From JAUXFK01 sp034189035 (GTDB lineage: Bacteria; Desulfobacterota; UBA8473): a DNA stretch of 8,748 nt. A model generated the notes under the pieces. It saw only the letters and a list, made by a program, of their open reading frames with translations. It ran no database searches and was not told where the DNA came from. How positions within the stretch are numbered: position 1 is the stretch's first letter; each line of letters begins with the position of its first letter. The position numbers and the translations under genes were made by a program. The stretch lies in contig JAXHVA010000146.1 of the NCBI GenBank assembly GCA_034189035.1, forward strand, positions 1 to 8,748, read 5' to 3'. This document shows positions 6,902 to 8,748 of this stretch, in pieces.

Positions 6902-7498
6902 CTACTTCAACAGCTCTGTATTCCAATAAGATACATCTACCATATTTATAAATGTCCGCCATTCTTCTTGCATCGTATCCTGGATATGAACCCTGAAAAA
7001 AGGTGTCCAGCGAGGTTTGGTCGGTGGTCTTAGTAGTTTCATATTCGCCTCATGAGCCATTTTACCCCCTTTCTTCTTATTGCATGGAAAACAACAGCAG
7101 ACGATATTTTCCCAACAAGAGCTTCCCCCATAAGCTCTTGGGACAACATGATCGAGACTCAATTCACTCTTTGGAAAGCTACGGCCACAGTATTGGCATG
7201 TATTTCTATCCCTTGCATATATATTTGCTCTTGAAAACCTTACATGTGTCTTCGGAATTCTGTCATAGGCTACCAGAAGGATAACCCTGGGGACCTTTAT
7301 CACTCTATTTACAAGGCCTATTGTTTCATCCTGTTGTTCTATACTTAGATCACTCCAGCTATCGTAATCAAACGTCTCGAACTGGGAATTTACAGCCTTT
7401 GCAATACCTTGATAAAGAAGACAAAAGGCCCTCCTAACAGTTGTAACGTTGACTGGCAAAAAAGACCTGTTGAGTACTAAAACGCTTGTATTGATCAT
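6902..7498 (-). CDS. Stand-alone HNH endonuclease with two CxxC zinc knuckles (198 aa)
   Basis: Predicted metal-dependent nuclease. The N-terminal half (VLVLNRSFLPVNVTTVRRAFCLLY, split here as VLVLNRS at 6-12 and PVNVTTVRRAF at 15-25) is a conserved module of a widespread family of small chromosomal HNH proteins. The HNH core follows: C101-x-x-C104 in CQYCG, Asp116-His117 in SLDHVVPR, Asn131 in WENIV, C136-x-x-C139 and Asn140 in CFPCNKKKGG. Three consecutive Cys (134-136) are a small oddity. Members occur as single-copy genes without intein, intron or toxin partners; cellular role is unknown, and repair or DNA processing is only a guess. ATG at 7496-7498 lacks a visible Shine-Dalgarno (AACCAAG precedes it), suggesting a weak or leader-dependent start. 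First gene of the unit with rluD and the FabF-like gene. Confidence 0.88.
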   Translation of the reverse strand: MINTSVLVLNRSFLPVNVTTVRRAFCLLYQGIAKAVNSQFETFDYDSWSDLSIEQQDETIGLVNRVIKVPRVILLVAYDRIPKTHVRFSRANIYARDRNTCQYCGRSFPKSELSLDHVVPRAYGGSSCWENIVCCCFPCNKKKGGKMAHEANMKLLRPPTKPRWTPFFRVHIQDTMQEEWRTFINMVDVSYWNTELLK

Positions 7499-7532
7499 CT
7501 TGGTTAGGGGTTTAATCTGTTCTGTATTATCA

Positions 7533-7561
7533 AATATATCGGGTATAAAAGATTTTATTAA
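7533..7561 (-). promoter_or_regulatory. Candidate sigma-70 promoter for the HNH-rluD-fabF unit
   Basis: Minus-strand TTAATA (7556-7561) and TATATT (7533-7538) are 17 bases apart, with five of six consensus matches in the -10 and four of six in the -35. The predicted transcript would start near 7526, about 28 bases before the HNH ATG. Plausible by position, but the region is so A/T-rich that the match alone is weak. Confidence 0.3.
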
Positions 7562-7568
7562 AAAGGTT

Positions 7569-7578
7569 TTAAGGCTGC
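7569..7578 (+). repeat. Ten-base match TTAAGGCTGC to the insertion-sequence tip
   Basis: The same ten bases form the outer tip of the right insertion-sequence copy (8622-8631), in the same orientation. Similarity stops after the tenth base. It could be a leftover terminal fragment, the end of the decayed ISL3 element, or coincidence. Confidence 0.2.
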
Positions 7579-7706
7579 CTTTTCTAGTTTACCTATTTTA
7601 ATACATCATTTTTTTAAAGTAACATACAATTTTCTTGTTTGCAACTATTTTAAACAGCTGATCTTTATATGCTGAAGACAGATATTCACATGAGAATATT
7701 ACCATA

Positions 7707-7951
7707 ATGGATGTCACCCATCAGCTGAGATTAGTTAAAATCAAAGCAGTCGCCATGGACATGTCCCCAGCATACGTAAGCACAATTATTGATAACTTGA
7801 AGGAAGTAACCATCGTGTTAGATCATTTCCATATTATCAAGCTCTTCAAGGATAAACTCTCTGACTTCATGCGAAAGGAGTATCAAGAGGCTACCATGGT
7901 TATGGAAAAAGCGGCATCAAAATATAGCATGCTGTATATTTGATGAATCCT
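7707..7951 (+). pseudogene. Relic of an ISL3-family transposase, central DDE-domain fragment
   Basis: The plus-strand frame is open from 7662 to the TGA at 7941-7943, with ATG at 7707. It encodes a block recognisable as ISL3-type transposase: IKAVAMDMSPAYVS with a catalytic-type Asp, IVLDHFHIIKLFKDKLSDF, and RKEYQEAT. In intact ISL3 transposases (about 400 residues) this block is central; the N-terminal zinc-binding and first-Asp parts and the whole C-terminal half with the last acidic residue are absent. Just after the stop the next frame reads Met-Asn-Pro (7943-7951), resembling the family's Leu-x-Asn-Pro motif, so a one-base frameshift probably occurred near 7940. The upstream 21 codons do not resemble the family. 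Dead mobile element, not a functional gene; plus strand, opposite to the neighbours. Confidence 0.8.
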
Positions 7952-8333
7952 TGTTAAAAATTTCTTCCGATCAGACTCTGATCGGGAAAGATCCCCACAA
8001 TCAATTCCTCCTACAATCAGATGATGCAATTCATAGGGAATAGTAATTCACGATTTTCAGGATACATATGGAAAGTATCAGAGAGGATCCAGAATGTCAA
8101 GCATATAAATCATAGTTGTCCCTCAAAAAACGTAGAGAACACCTGTTTGTATTGAATTATCTCCAATAGTTCCTGAGAAGCATGCCTCTAAGGCAATTAA
8201 TACGATGATGATAACACTTTTTGGGGAACTTGGCTTCTGACCCTATCTTCTTTATAACAAGGATATCTCCTCAATACTTCTATATAATCAAAACGACTCA
8301 AATCAAAATACAACAATCAGTGAGACTTCCCTA
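7952..8333. other. 382-base stretch without a recognisable gene
   Basis: Only short frames interrupted by stops occur on both strands. Some minus-strand pieces of 24-40 codons are open in overlapping frames (around 8130-8310), which may be decayed coding DNA or chance. Apart from the hairpin at 7967-7985 I see no RNA gene or repeat. Probably remnants of transposition between the ISL3 relic and the right insertion sequence. Confidence 0.5.
7967..7985. other. Perfect 8-base hairpin CCGATCAG-ACT-CTGATCGG
   Basis: Both arms are exact reverse complements with a three-base loop; the outer U-G and U-A pairs could lengthen the stem by two. On the plus strand GAAAGATCC follows (no T-run); on the minus strand AAGAAATTTTT follows after a few bases, a poor intrinsic terminator. 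It sits directly downstream of the ISL3 relic. Function unknown. Confidence 0.35.
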
Positions 8334-8607
8334 TTACCGATGGCTTGAATCAGTACAACCCAGAGCTTTTGATAATTGAAATGCTTCTCTATAATCCCAG
8401 GAAACCCAACAGTATCCTCGAAGGCCTCTTATAGAAGCAAAGTTTTCAAAGGCAGTACCAGTCTCATTATCAATTACAATTTCCAAGTTGTCTTTATGAA
8501 GCCTTTTTTAGTATTCTTGCCTCTTCTTTAATCAAATGACCCCGGCATTTATGCCATCTGAGTGGCAGCTTTTGATGTTGATTCCTATCTTCCTTATTTG
8601 GTAACAT
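8334..8607 (-). pseudogene. Unrecognised frameshifted reading frame next to the right insertion sequence
   Basis: Minus-strand ATG at 8605-8607 opens a 37-codon frame (start MLPNKEDRNQHQKLPLRW, stop TAA 8494-8496). A second frame, open from 8507 to the stop at 8334-8336, encodes a further 57 residues including NLEIVIDNETGTAFENFAS and WDYREAFQLSKALG. The two frames overlap by 14 bases, as expected from a single frameshift in a formerly continuous gene of about 90 codons. The residue mix looks protein-like, but I recognise no family; the 'IDNETG.AF..FASI' segment faintly recalls N-terminal parts of phage antirepressor-like proteins, which is weak. The start is only 14 bases from the insertion-sequence tip, so its upstream region was probably displaced. 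Confidence 0.3.
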
Positions 8608-8621
8608 TATATCAGGACTAC

Positions 8622-8748
8622 TTAAGGCTGCTGAATAAGCGTTAATGTGTTGATATATTTATTTATATGTGTTAATAAGGTTGGCCGAAAGTGTAAGCAA
8701 TTTTGCATGTTTCTTCAAAAATCCTTGCACCAATCGGCGTAAAAATTA
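8622..8748 (-). mobile_element. End of an insertion sequence, right copy (inverted repeat of the left window end)
   Basis: Matches 5-122 in inverted orientation over 118 bases (8622-8739). The outer tip, TTAAGGCTGCTGAATAAGC, begins at 8622 and the body continues off the right edge. Compared with the left copy it has A at the two substituted sites when read on the minus strand, one extra T in CCTTATTAAC and one G fewer near the tip. No target-site duplication can be tested because the far ends of both copies lie outside the window. Confidence 0.75.
8659..8745 (-). CDS. C-terminal end of a transposase-like frame, right copy (partial)
   Basis: The minus-strand frame reads from near the window edge to a TAA at 8659-8661, ending ...LSANLINTYK, and shares RRLVQGFLKKHAKLL with the left copy. 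The stop lies 37 bases inside the element tip, the spacing expected between a transposase stop and a terminal repeat. A TAA codon occurs in frame at 8746-8748; whether that is a true nonsense mutation or sequence noise at the edge is unclear. Family unassigned; a basic, helical C-terminus like this is seen in IS1380-type and other DDE transposases. Confidence 0.4.
   Translation of the reverse strand, partial: FLRRLVQGFLKKHAKLLTLSANLINTYK

Noticed and set aside
7003..7284. 93- and 60-codon plus-strand frames opposite the HNH gene
   Set aside because: Antisense to a well-supported HNH protein; no motif or ribosome site.
1..8748. Composite transposon carrying an accessory cargo system
   Set aside because: The genes between the IS ends include rluD and fabF types that look like ordinary chromosome, and outer ends and target duplications cannot be seen; kept only as an inversion/assembly question.

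Overview
This is an AT-rich bacterial segment in which every convincing gene lies on the minus strand, so transcription runs right to left. The gene set (RluD-type pseudouridine synthase, FabF-type ketosynthase, a stand-alone HNH nuclease of an 'LVLNRS...PVNVTTVRRAF' type, a multi-spanning GAF sensor kinase) fits a Gram-negative such as a planctomycete (possibly an anammox relative), a deltaproteobacterium or a similar phylum. Nothing in the sequence fixes the taxon, so this is a guess from protein flavour and base composition.

Right to left: (i) 8622-8748 is the end of an insertion sequence. (ii) 7500-8621 is decayed DNA with no intact gene; it holds an ISL3-type transposase relic on the plus strand and a frameshifted, unrecognised reading frame on the minus strand. 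(iii) 7498-4650 is a compact unit: HNH nuclease, RluD-like synthase, FabF-like synthase, with gaps of 13 and 28 bases. (iv) 4203-4649 is a 447-base spacer with a strong hairpin and a near-perfect dyad, probably the end of one transcript and the start of the next. (v) 4202-276 is a second, very tight unit: extended SDR (epimerase/dehydratase family), isoprenylcysteine-methyltransferase-like membrane enzyme, membrane histidine kinase, and a 67-residue ORF that overlaps the kinase stop. (vi) 1-122 is the other copy of the insertion-sequence end, inverted relative to the right copy.

The unit 4202-276 reads as a co-translated module: SDR stop and methyltransferase start are three bases apart, methyltransferase and kinase share ATGA, and the small ORF starts 11 bases inside the kinase gene. 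A lipid or sugar modifying pair fused in one transcript with an orphan sensor kinase is the most interesting arrangement here; no response regulator is visible before the left insertion sequence. The HNH-RluD-FabF unit looks like ordinary chromosome.

The 118-base inverted repeats at the two window ends are two diverged copies of one mobile element. They may simply mark where an assembly stopped, but they could also make the segment between them invertible. I found no CRISPR array, tRNA, rRNA or clear defence or phage system, and no convincing previously undescribed system; the findings are leads of modest strength.
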